NCBI GenBank assembly: GCA_963930775.1
Contig: OZ005700.1
Location: forward strand, 788,976 to 852,975
Direction: 5' to 3'
From: Cliona cf. orientalis
Taxonomy: Eukaryota > Porifera > Demospongiae > Clionaida > Clionaidae
Length of the DNA stretch: 64,000 nt
Part shown: positions 46,301-57,030 of the stretch, one piece after another
Position numbering within the stretch: the first letter of the stretch is position 1
Layout: each line of letters begins with the position of its first letter
Made by a program: the position numbers and the translations under genes
The notes under the pieces: generated by a model
The model's database searches: none
What the model was told of the DNA's origin: nothing
Seen by the model: only the letters and a program-made list of their open reading frames with translations

Positions 46301-49300
46301 GGGGCGATCAGAGGGAGAATATTTTTGGTAAGGGGGAGGGTTAGGGTGTATTCGGGGAGGAAGTGGGAAATGAGGTCGTCTGGAACTAATGAATATTGTC
46401 ATCATTCTTTGGGGGATTTTTTTAAACCTGATCACATTCATTTTTTGTTGTTGTACGCCTGCAGATGGTGGTGGTGGCCATGGTGTGGGAGAGTCTTCTG
46501 AGGCCGAGGGCGAGGCCAGGAGGAGTGCTCCTCCCGAGATAGTGGAGCAGCCGCCCAAGGAGATGGCAGCTGTCATCAGTGAGAAGCTGCTAATTCCCCT
46601 CAAGGCTACTGGTGCCCAACTCAGGTATGGATGGACGGACAGTGCATGCGCATGTGGTGAAGCCTGACCGGGGGCGATGCTATAGTTACGTGAATGCACT
46701 TACAAGCTCATATAAACATCCTCATACCCTTTATTGTACATTACTTGGAACAAGCACTACTCTGGTACAAGCTTATCCTTTCACGTACACAAACATCCTC
46801 CTTAATACATAAATAATGCTCACAGCATGAACATTCTTCCTCACACAATGTCATAAATATTGCTCACAGCTTCCTCATACACACACACAAATGCCACTCA
46901 CACACACACACATACTTTACATACCGATCTAAATGTCATCCCTTACACTCACCCAGCTAGCTAGCTGTATACATGTATGTCTCTCTCTGCAGTTTCCGTT
47001 GGTATAAGGACAACAAGGAGCTGAGGTACGCCGATGGTCCCGTCCTACAGATCCCCTCGGCCCACTACTCCGACTCGGGGGTCTACTGCTGCTCCGTCTC
47101 CAACCAGTTTGGCAGTGTTCTCAGCAACAATTCCCTCGTAAAGGTCACTCAAGTTCGAGGTAGGTGTACATAGATGCATTCATATTCCTTGGGAGTTTTT
47201 CTCAAGGCATGGCTGGGAAGTTTGTGAATTTGGGAGGAGTTCCATGTATACAAAAAAAGCCACATTAAAGCTTTTAAGCTTCATGAACCTATCCTAAGAT
47301 CAAAGGGAGTTGCTCACAATATAATGGGGAAATACTGTGCATGTTATTATTATGATACGCATTATCATGATGTAAGTGTTTATAGTAAATATTACAGTGA
47401 GGGCATTGTTGAGATTGTTCGCTATCTTATTTATCCTTATTCTGTTTGTATTTTCAGTTTTCGTTCAAAGTACAGCCCTCGGTAGCCCCCCCTACTTGTT
47501 TGTGCTATAAGCTGGGTCGCCCCCTTCCCACGTACACACACACGTGCTCGATAATAATATGACATCATCATGATGATCTATCCTTAGTGGCGTAACATGC
47601 TTGATTGGGCTATTTGCTGTTAGGATGTAACCATGCTCTGATGTAAGAGCTTCAGTTTTCATGAGTCACACTGTCTTGCCTGTTCTCGTGCAAGCTAGCT
47701 AACCTTTCATATGCATGCATGGTTAGAAGTTTATCCCCCTGAAAGTGCTTCCTCGAGCTCTCGATTGGTCATGGCTCAAATTAAAGACTCGGTGCTTTCT
47801 CCTTGGGCCATAGTGCCCCCCCTTGTCCATATTATAACTTTGTTGTGGTAACCAAAGCGATTGATGTAGACACAGACCCCACCCAAATCATGATCTATCC
47901 GTCTAAGCGTGGTTCTTCAAAGAAATTTTGGTGATCTCTTTTTTTAAATGTCCACATTGTAATAATTATACAGATTCCAGTGCTGCACAGTCACAGCCTG
48001 GCTTCAACAAGCGACCCACTTCTCTCTACGACTGGGGAGGTAAGTCTCTGAGTCAGTAGAGAGTGAGACCCTGTTAATTAATTGTAAGAGGGACACCCCT
48101 TCCCAAAGTAAGGCCTCTAGATGCCACTTAAATTATTACTCCGGGCATAGGGACTGAAATATTTACCTGAAGTAGAGACCTCATGGTTTATAAGCTCCTA
48201 TTAATTCATTATATTCCTAGGGAGTCTGACTAGTGAGATGATAGTTGTTTCTTTCTCCCCCACAGACCAGCCCCTCAGTGATGCCTTCTTGCGAGATGTA
48301 GGGAAAGCTGTTGCCCATCAGACAACAAACTTGAACCGAATAGCTTATTATCTTGGACTGAGGAATCCGGACATTGTCGAAATCAACCAGCATTTTCGTA
48401 AGCCAGAGGAGCAGGTTTTCCACATGCTTCGCTTGTGGAGTCGGGTGCAGGGCAGAGAGAGGAGGACACTGAAAATCATCCTTACAAAGGCTGGCATCAA
48501 GCTGGATTTGCTCACTGCAGGAGCCTCAAGGAAACAAACTGGTTAGTGGTACCATGTTTAACTTAAGCCTTTCAGTGCTGCATGGCTGAAAACTTGGAGG
48601 CTAGACTATTAAGCAGTAGCACTTGTATACAAGTATCAAGGATTTTTTCATGAAAAAAATCTCAGGACTTGAGTGGGGATCAAACCCACACACTCACATA
48701 CACATAGCTAAATTTTTTGCTGGTGTATTGTTATTATTGCTTTTTCTCCATTTGCAGTTAAGCCTCCAAAAATTGCTGTGCACCCCAAGAGTACTCGGGT
48801 CACGTACGGTCATAGCCTCAACCTAAGCGTCCAGGCTGATCCTTCAGAGCCTGGCTTCACCCTGCAGTACCAGTGGTACAGAAATGGCAAATCCCTTGGG
48901 GGAAAGACAGACCCAAACATCATCATCAGTTCGGCCACCAACGGAGACGCAGGGGAATACTACTGTGTCGTGTCGAATCAGTCAGAGAGAACTGTGTCGC
49001 AAGTGGCAGGAGTGGACGTGATTAATCCACACTCCTCAGCCTCCATGGCAGCTGCTGCCAGCTCAGCGTTTATCCACCCGTTGTCGTCGACGACATCAAC
49101 GGGAGCACCACATCCCACATATCTGAAAGGTCATTGGGGTCGTGGTGGACTGAGTGGTGAGCCGCCAAGTCGACACGACAACCAATGTTGTCAAGCTCCG
49201 CCTACTATGGGTGGAGACTTCCTAAGTCGCGGTGGTGTGAGAGACGTGGAGGGTGGGGAGGCTGGTGATCAGCCATCGGGACAGCCTCTGTCGATGGGAG

Positions 49301-49946
49301 GAGTGGACTCACGGGACAGACAACCACGAGATACTTACACAGAAGCCACTGAAAAGGGTAAGATTGATCGTAATCCTCTTATCTAGCTAGCTATAGATCT
49401 GTACGCACCCAAAATTTGATTATTTTCTGTACCTGTGCCTCCCTCGAGCTCTTCGATCCCACCCCCTCCCCCCCCCCCCCCCCCCCACCACCGCCCATAG
49501 TAATATAGTATTGGCTAACTTTAATTCCCAAAAAAAGGCATTTAATTTGCCAGCCCTCTGGGGTGAATCATGAACACTAACACAACATTGCACGTCTACA
49601 CTACACTGTTGTTTGGCATGCAGCTGGTGCTAGGATTTTTCCGAGTCAGCAACAACAACAGCAGCCGAAGCCTCCTCAGGTAGTGGAACACCCCCAGTCG
49701 CAGCAAGTAGAGGCCGGTGACCCTTTGACCCTGCGGTGCTCGGCCATCGGGGGCGGTGGGGAACAGCTCGGCTACACGTGGTACTTCAATGGCCTCTCGC
49801 TCGCCGGCGAGGATCGACCAGAGTACGAGATCAACTGCTTCACCGATGAAGACGAGGGTCTGTATCAGTGTAAGGTTCAAAGTGCACACGGAGAGGCACT
49901 CTCGCGAATGGCACACATACAAATGAAGGATGATGCATCAGATTAA
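43347..49946 (+). CDS. Ig-Ig-Death-Ig-Ig protein, probably cytoplasmic adaptor
   Basis: Eight exons (43347-43419, 43585-45378, 46465-46624, 46993-47159, 47974-48039, 48266-48541, 48758-49357, 49624-49946) give 1152 aa. Most introns are phase 1. Residues 1-500 are Ser/Gly/Gln-rich and low complexity. Ig1 (~510-620; LRCTAR...LLWYKD...DMGAYYCLV) has an acidic insert. Ig2 spans exons 3-4 (FRWYKDNKEL, DSGVYCCSV). A Death domain fills exon 6 (~755-845; LRDVGKAVA, NRIAYYLGLRNPDIVEI, EEQVFHMLRLWSRV, TLKIILTKAGI). Ig3 (~850-935; LQYQWYRNGKSLG, DAGEYYCVVSNQ) and Ig4 (~1062-1150; LRCSAIG, YTWYFNG, DEGLYQCKVQ) follow. No signal peptide or membrane segment is visible. MALT1 also joins a Death domain to Ig domains, but in another order and with a paracaspase domain that I do not find here. 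Innate signalling adaptor is the inference; partners unknown. Confidence 0.85.
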
Positions 49947-50264
49947 TAATTGCCGCTATTAATAATTATTATTGATTGACTTAAAAATCTTTTTTTTTTG
50001 TTGTTGTTGTTGATGTTGTCCATAATTATTATATTTACATAAGAATGAGAACTGTCGTGCATTTTTTTGTTGTGTACATACTCAGTGTGATGTTTGTGTG
50101 CTTGTGTGTGAGTGTGTGACGTAATGTCAATTGAGCACTAAATTATTATTAATTTGTAAAAACATACCTATTTCATTATAATTTCACATACATGCAACAG
50201 GAATGTACAGACACTAAAACGATAATGTGTACAATGTACGATAATATAGCGTGACGTACGTTCA

Positions 50265-52317
50265 TCACACTTGATTAACATCTGAATTCCAGACCTCGGG
50301 TAGGTTCATTTTTCCTTCTTCCACAAAACTCCGTCTCTGATATGTGTCCTCCTGGTCTGTCAGTGAAACACCGTTGCTCTTATTCTTCTTCTTCCTAAAT
50401 TTTAGTACGTCCTTGATCGTCTCGTACACCTCACCACCCTTCTCGCCCTTCTTCTCTCTCTGTCGATTCTTATAGGTCCAGCAGAGTAGTCCGGCAACAA
50501 CCACACCAAGCCCTATCAGCAGGACGACAAGGACGACAATCACAACTATTATGATGATGAGAACGCTCATTGAGAGGGGAGAGGGAGAGCCCTCGCCAGA
50601 TGTTGAGGAGATTGATGTGCCACCTGTTGAAAAGAAATTATTAAATTTTATCAATGCTTTCATACACGTAGACATAATTGTACACGTACCGCTAGTAGTG
50701 GGTGTATTAGTAGATGGATCTGTATGGGGAGAGAGAGATTCAAGAGAGAAAATTTGAACAGGGATCAGCTCTTACTTTCCAACACGTTGAGAGTGAAATT
50801 CTTGTACATGCACATCCTCATGGAGTTTGGTGGTCTCCTAATGTCGGCAACAGCACTATAGCTACCACTGTCTGCCACAGTCAAATTGTTTAATGTTACA
50901 ATGATATTGAACTGATTTGGTGTTCTCGATACATTCAATCTATTCATCAGAGATACATTATGTGAACAAGCAGAATTGGGACAATCGGTCAATGTTATCC
51001 TCGAAGGACCATCATTCTTGAAGAGTGAGATCATCTGTATAAATTGGTTATTACAGCTTTCACTTTCGCCGTCATGCACCAGCACAATGTTGAAGTTCAC
51101 TGACTCTCCAATCGTTGCATTTAACATTTCTGTATCGGAACACCCCCTCTGGGGTATGTTATCGCCTACACAAGTCTGGAACATTGCAGGAGCTATATTA
51201 TGTACACGGATATGGAACAAAGACGAGTCAGCGAGGGTTAGTGAGGTGGGAGGGAGGGAGAGAGAGAGGGAGGGAGGGAGGGAGAGAGAGAGTATATTTG
51301 ATCATCATAATACCATACACTTGGCACATTGATTTACCAAGTACTCTTAAACAGGATCCTTGTTGTCGTATAAGCTGACCATCATTTTGACGTAGCTGAC
51401 AAAAGTAGTACCCTTCATCATTTAAGCTGACATTGTTCACAATAAGAATTTGAGATAATTCTCCATCTACACTGTACTTACTACCATCTATCTCTATAGT
51501 AGTAGCACTTTCTATGTTAGTTTTTGTAAAATACCACTCTATCACATCACCAGTCCCAATGGAAACTGTAATACTGCACATTGGTCTGCTCATCTCCACG
51601 CCAGTGGCCACAGCACCTGGATTGAATTAAGGGGAAAAAATGTGACAACACCTTCAAATGCAAAAAAATATGGTGGAGCTGTATATTCCAGATCACCATT
51701 TCAGTACCTCATATCTACAAAAGATCGAAGCATGCTACTCACACTTATAGTCTAAAGGGGGCACTTTGCGCATTTCCCGAAATTTTGTTTACATCTCTGG
51801 AACCATAGCAGCTATGAACTTCAAACCTGGCATGAATATTCTTGCATCATCCTACTATACTTGCTGCAAATTGCGCCCCGCTCACCTCCGGTGTGGGCGG
51901 GGCGAGCACCCGCATCAATCTCGTTCGAAAAACGCCATTTTATGCCTCATTTTGGTGGCTCACTGCTTGGAACAGGAGGCTTGTTCGGGCTTCTAACATT
52001 GGATCTATGAAGTAGAAGGCCTAAACTGCTAACAAACCAAGTCTGAAGCCTAGGGCTCCTACAGCCTTGAAATGGTGGCAAATTGAAAGTGACAAAAAAT
52101 TGCGTTCTGCGCAAAGTGCCCCCTTTTCTCAAATCCGGTCACATATACATACATGTACATGCAGTGGTGACTTACTGAGATTCGACATTGCCAGCATGCT
52201 ACATGTGTTTGTTAGATCTTCACACCGCTGCTGCTGGGGGAATACTAGAGTGACTGCCTCGAGCAGAGCCAGCAGCAACAGGGCAAGGCATCGGGAGCTA
52301 CACCAGCCAACCTTCAT
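50265..52317 (-). CDS. Single-pass receptor with two Ig-like domains (cluster gene 1)
   Basis: Exons 52317-52176, 51616-51338, 51192-50776, 50719-50690 and 50623-50265 give 408 aa, with phase-1 introns. Signal peptide (MKVGWCSSRCLALLLLALLE), Ig1 (MCSITV...IEWYFTK...DEGYYFC), second Ig-like domain with F strand DSGSYSAVADI and local Cys pair CPNSAC, a short Thr/Pro stalk, then a membrane segment (SVLIIIIVVIVVLVVLLIGL). The ~80-residue tail is basic near the membrane and has EVYETI and RRSFVEEGKMNLPE. Exon 2 contains an SKYSVDG-type segment as in the other family members. The gene is convergent with the Ig-Death gene; stops are ~320 bp apart. A 5' untranslated exon with donor at ~52858 is possible. 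Ligand unknown. Confidence 0.85.
51755..52126. mobile_element. MITE with AAAGGGGGCACTTTGCGCA termini
   Basis: Perfect 19-bp inverted ends (aaagggggcactttgcgca / tgcgcaaagtgccccc then ttt) enclose ~370 bp in intron 1 of the first receptor gene. Interior has a gcccc gctcacctccggtgtgggcgggg inverted core. No frame. Confidence 0.8.
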
Positions 52318-53766
52318 GTTGTATACCTAACACAGTCGATCCTTCTGAGAGGGGAACAGAGTGTAGCGATTGAGTAAAACATGCATGAGATTTCATGCTG
52401 CAACACATACGTAGATACATACACAGATATATATACACACACACACACAAGCAAGCGAGATATTCACAGCTGTGGGCTACAGTGGGGCTACATAATATTG
52501 TATTATGCGCATACCCACAAGGTTACATGTACCTGTAGGCTTGCGATAGTAATAAGCCACAGGACAAATTCCCCCTCCCCCAACATTCTTGGAAGGACCA
52601 GTATGGAGTCCAGCAGTCCACATCAAACTCTTACTCTACAATAGCAAACTTAATTACGTGCACCATCACATCATACCAGTGGCATTGGAGCATGGCATCA
52701 GTAGCAAAGAAAATTCTGATCTCAAGTATAATAATTATATAGAGTAGTGTCTATAGCTATGTGTCAATTAAAGCAAAAAAGAATTGAGGATCTCTTATAA
52801 TATCTATTTTGCTTAGCTATATTATAGAGGCTATTGCAATAACTAAGAATTGACATACCTGTTTAGCTGAGCTAGAGGGCTGTTGCTCTCGTGCACACTC
52901 AGCAGCAGACAGACTCACAACACTTCTAACTTCTGGGCTTTGATCCAGGCACGAAACACCTATTTATAACTACACGGGCCACGCCCACAGCCAGGCAGGC
53001 AGCTCAGGTATATTATACAGGCTGCTTGTTGCTCACACTAAAGCAATACAAAAGAATTTATGGTGATTACATCACAACAGAAAACATTACTCATCAATAT
53101 TATTATTATATATACGACATAATGTGCAAGATCACGTTTGCACACTATACAAGCTTAGATCAGACACACAACGACCATCACTGAAACTCTACTCTTCCGG
53201 TGAAAATTTTCCCCGTTTATACACGGTGTACGCAACGCAAGTACGAGCATATGTTTACGCGTTGATACAACACAGATATTGCTTTAAAGGCACAAGGTAT
53301 CGTTTGCATATCATTACGATAACCTAGTACTGTTACTGTGTACTAGTTTCTCACAGAGCTATATATATATATCTATATCTATATCGAGAGAGAGAGATCA
53401 TGGGAAGGGGAAAGTTTTATCTTAACTCATGACCACAAGCAAACGAAAGTCGAAGCATGTAAATTCCCATCTATGGCCCTAGCAGTGGAGTGGCAGTCGC
53501 CATAACACAGCCTTCCTGCTTTAGAAAAAACTCAAGCCTCTAATAAAGTTTAAAGTTAGCGTTCAATGGGAGGGCAAGCACGTACACAACACGCACACAC
53601 ACACACGACAGTAACTGAAAATATTCCCTGCTTGATGATTATGCTCTCAGTTTGTGATATCCTGTGCACCATTGTTTATCAACTATCTTGCTTTCTTGGA
53701 AAGGTTAAAAGTTTATGCACCAACCGAAGGGAAACTTCTTCCTAATCACAAAACAAGTGGTAATTT

Positions 53767-53821
53767 GGGAGGGAGGGGGGGGGGTAGGAGGGAGGAGGGG
53801 GGAGGGGGGTGGGGGGGGGGA
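53767..53821 (+). repeat. G-rich tract with quadruplex potential
   Basis: Eight or more runs of three to ten G separated by one or two A or T bases in 55 bp on the plus strand. The pattern easily satisfies simple quadruplex rules. Confidence 0.8.
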
Positions 53822-56356
53822 GTATTTAAACTGACAACAGGTAAAGGGACTTCTTCTCTGCAATATACACTAAGCGGACACTAAAATCAATCAATATCTT
53901 TGTATAGGCAGCGGACCGCAGAGTGAATGGTAGGCCATATTATACACATACAGGATAAACCATAGATTGCCCATGCCTCCAAGGCCACTAGGCCTGCACA
54001 GCCAGTGTAGTGTGCCCCTGTAGGGAGTGTGAGCACTGTCTGAGAGTCGTGTGTGTCATTGTGGTCAAAATTAAATAGTATGTAGCCACTATATACCATA
54101 ATAACATTATTGTAGATTATACAAAGAACTCGTTACAAAAGTAGACTGGTAAGTGGTTACACAAACACACAGAAGGTTGGTTTTCAAGATGGGGAGAAGA
54201 GGGCATGCAATCATGAGTGATGACAGATGCATTAGTTAGCATTTCAATGGCTTGAAGAAGCTGACAACACAAAACTGAAAACCAGCATTAGACTTAATTA
54301 ATTTACAACTAGCCAATACATGTACCAAGTCACATATATAGAAGTAGATTTGACCATTATACAGTGTACAGCACCCTTATTGAACAAACAATGTGTAGCC
54401 ACACCCTTACATTATTATAGGGCCATTAATTAAATAATTTTTGTGGACTTGGTCCTATACAGCTGACACTGCAAGTTACAAGGGCAGCTGGGTGGGTGCT
54501 TTACTGTACACAGTACAATTAGCTGCCTAATATTGGCAAACAATGAGAAAGGATGCACGTCAGACAATTATGGTAGGCACTTGTGAAATCAAATGTGCTT
54601 CAATAACACACGGGCACATATATGTAGCTATAGTAGGGGGAGCAGGAGGTCAGATCAGGCACTAAGGGATTGATCGCATAATATTTATTATGCACACCCT
54701 CAGTTTGGTAATATTATATAGCAGCACACGGGCCACATGACATTGCTCAGCTAACGTGATCCATATCATACTATGATTTAATGCACATCACAGATTTAAT
54801 TATATGGACGCCGGTGAGTATCTAGTTATGCCACGGTGAGAGAGTCTACACAAATTCCACTCTATGGTATATTGGAATCAATCAGTTCCACACACTACCA
54901 TTAGTCTAATTAGGAAACTATGTTATGCATAACATACCTACACCACAGAAGTCTATCTATCGTAGTACATACACAAACACAGTTACGCTGTCGTCATGGA
55001 TGCAAGATACGTGGTACCCTCGTCCCTCTGGGTGAGTGGGAGTGGCCTTCACGTACATGTACTTAGCCTTAAGACAAAGGGAGGCCCTTTTAACATAGTG
55101 CATATGAGAGGGGGCTGGCGTGCTACGACCAACTAAGACATAGTCAGCTCAGCTATATAATATTATTACCAAAGTGTAGATTAGTGTTGATGGTCATGAA
55201 TGTTTCAAGTACTGTATCATATTATATCTCCACCCTCCAATACCTACATGTTCTGTTTTGTAATGATATACATGCATGGGGGGGGGGGGGGGGCTGTATT
55301 GTGTTGCGTCTTTTAGACACTGAAAGTTCAGGCTGGCTAGTTTTGACAGGGAAGGGAGTATCACTATCTCTCCTAATAAACATTTCCTCACAATAGATGC
55401 ACTTCATTACTCTTCAGAACCACTCATTCTATCATATTATTATTATTATAACAACTACTCTTCTTGGATCTCCCCCCCCATATACACACACACACACACT
55501 GGTGTGACTAATAATAGCAAAGTGGGCTCTGTGTGTCTGTGTGGTAACACAGGTAGTGTCATTAATTTCGCATACCATAATGATGATCAGCAATCAAAAT
55601 CAAATGTTACCTCTTTCTTTCCTCATGATCCCTATATGTGTAAATTCCCTCTACTCACTCACAGTTCGAGCTCACTGATTCAAAAACTCCCCCTCCTCAA
55701 ACATGCAAAGGCTACTTACATGCCTTCATAGGTACAGTTTCCAGTTGAACTAATGGACAACTCCCACTCAACTACAGGGACTGAAATGGTTTCCCCGAAA
55801 TTATTCAATATGATTCAGCTGAGTACACGGTAAGATCATAAATATCAATAGGGAAGTGGGGAGGGAGAGAGACAATGAAGGTGCTATCACTGTTATTACA
55901 TTTCCTGATCCGTGACCTTTTTTCTTTCAAATTTTGCTGCCTAAGCAAACAACTTAGCTCATGCAAGTGTGACCACATACAATGCACTCAACATGCCCCT
56001 CTATTGTGACTATTTTTGGACAGTAGGTGGTAAAAAGTCCATGATCTCAGTTTCATTTCCTTCTGAGTATCATACTAGCTAGGATTGCCTCAAAGGTCAA
56101 ATGGTGTTGAAATAGTACCATGCACATGCACACATTATTATCTAATTAAGCTAGCCTAATCCAGCTTTCCAACACTGAATGAAGAAGATGAGAGGGTACT
56201 TAGGCAAGATAGAGACCGAGGCTCAAGGAAGAAGCTTCATCGAGGCTACCGCGGCAGCTAACAAAATAGCAAGCAAGTTGTGTAATTTGTAACTGCATGT
56301 ACCAAATTGGAATTAGCCTCGTCCCAAATATGATTTGGAACTTAAACTTTATGCTA

Positions 56357-56398
56357 CCAAGGGCTTATCGAGCCACCGTAGGCTCAATAAGCCCTTGG
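56357..56398. repeat. 42-bp relic of the CAAGGGCTTATCGAGCC MITE family
   Basis: ccaagggcttatcgagcc and ggctcaataagcccttgg face each other with only 6 bases between them. They match the termini of the 12853-13529 MITE. The body is gone. Confidence 0.8.
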
Positions 56399-57030
56399 CG
56401 CTACCCACTTTTGAGCTTTATACTCAAACGAAACAATAGCTAATGAACATGGAATATTATAGCAAACACTGAACTGAAAGCAGACCACTACCCCCGGTAT
56501 GTATCGTAATAGTATGTTTAATAGACTACTCAATATAAAACCTGAGATGTAGTCACGACTCAATTATCATTCATAAAAAAGCAATGGGCACTCCTTTTAT
56601 ATGTCAAACGACTTTAGCTACGGATTGGGGGTTGATATTCATCGCAAACAACTACCCAAAAGTAACAAACTACATATCATACAAGTTTTACTAGGGAATG
56701 AACACACGTACATAGTAAGCACAGCTGATCGACTTTCTCTTTGCTCACGGCATGAAAGAAACCCTGTCCCCACCGCTCTAAGCTTTAACAACTCCATACT
56801 AAGTTTAACTCACAAATTATCGTTCTCTTGGTCCGTTGCTTCTCGATTATGGTCACCATTGCATCAATCGTGTTATTAATGCATAGCGCATAATTAATTA
56901 GGTGATAAGATCATGTGATTATTTCCGGTGCAAGATCCGGTATGTGTGCGCGTGCGCATGTGCATAAACGTGAACAACATGTACAATTACAAGGTCATGT
57001 ATACAATGCTGTCATCTGATATTAAAGTTT

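Larger units (their letters stand above)
52318..57030. other. Intergenic, mostly featureless
   Basis: Holds microsatellites (52432-52450 ca; 53358-53398 tatc/ga), the G-rich tract at 53767-53821, a poly-G run near 55279, and a 42-bp palindrome at 56357-56398. A possible minus-strand untranslated exon for the receptor gene lies at ~52860-52960 (donor aacag|gtatgt). A short Lys/Arg/Asp-rich frame at ~56171-56258 is not recognised. No conserved gene seen. Confidence 0.5.

Noticed and set aside
43347..49946. Calling the Ig/Death gene MALT1
   Set aside because: Order of domains differs and no caspase-like region with His/Cys dyad is seen, so a direct orthology name would overstate the evidence.
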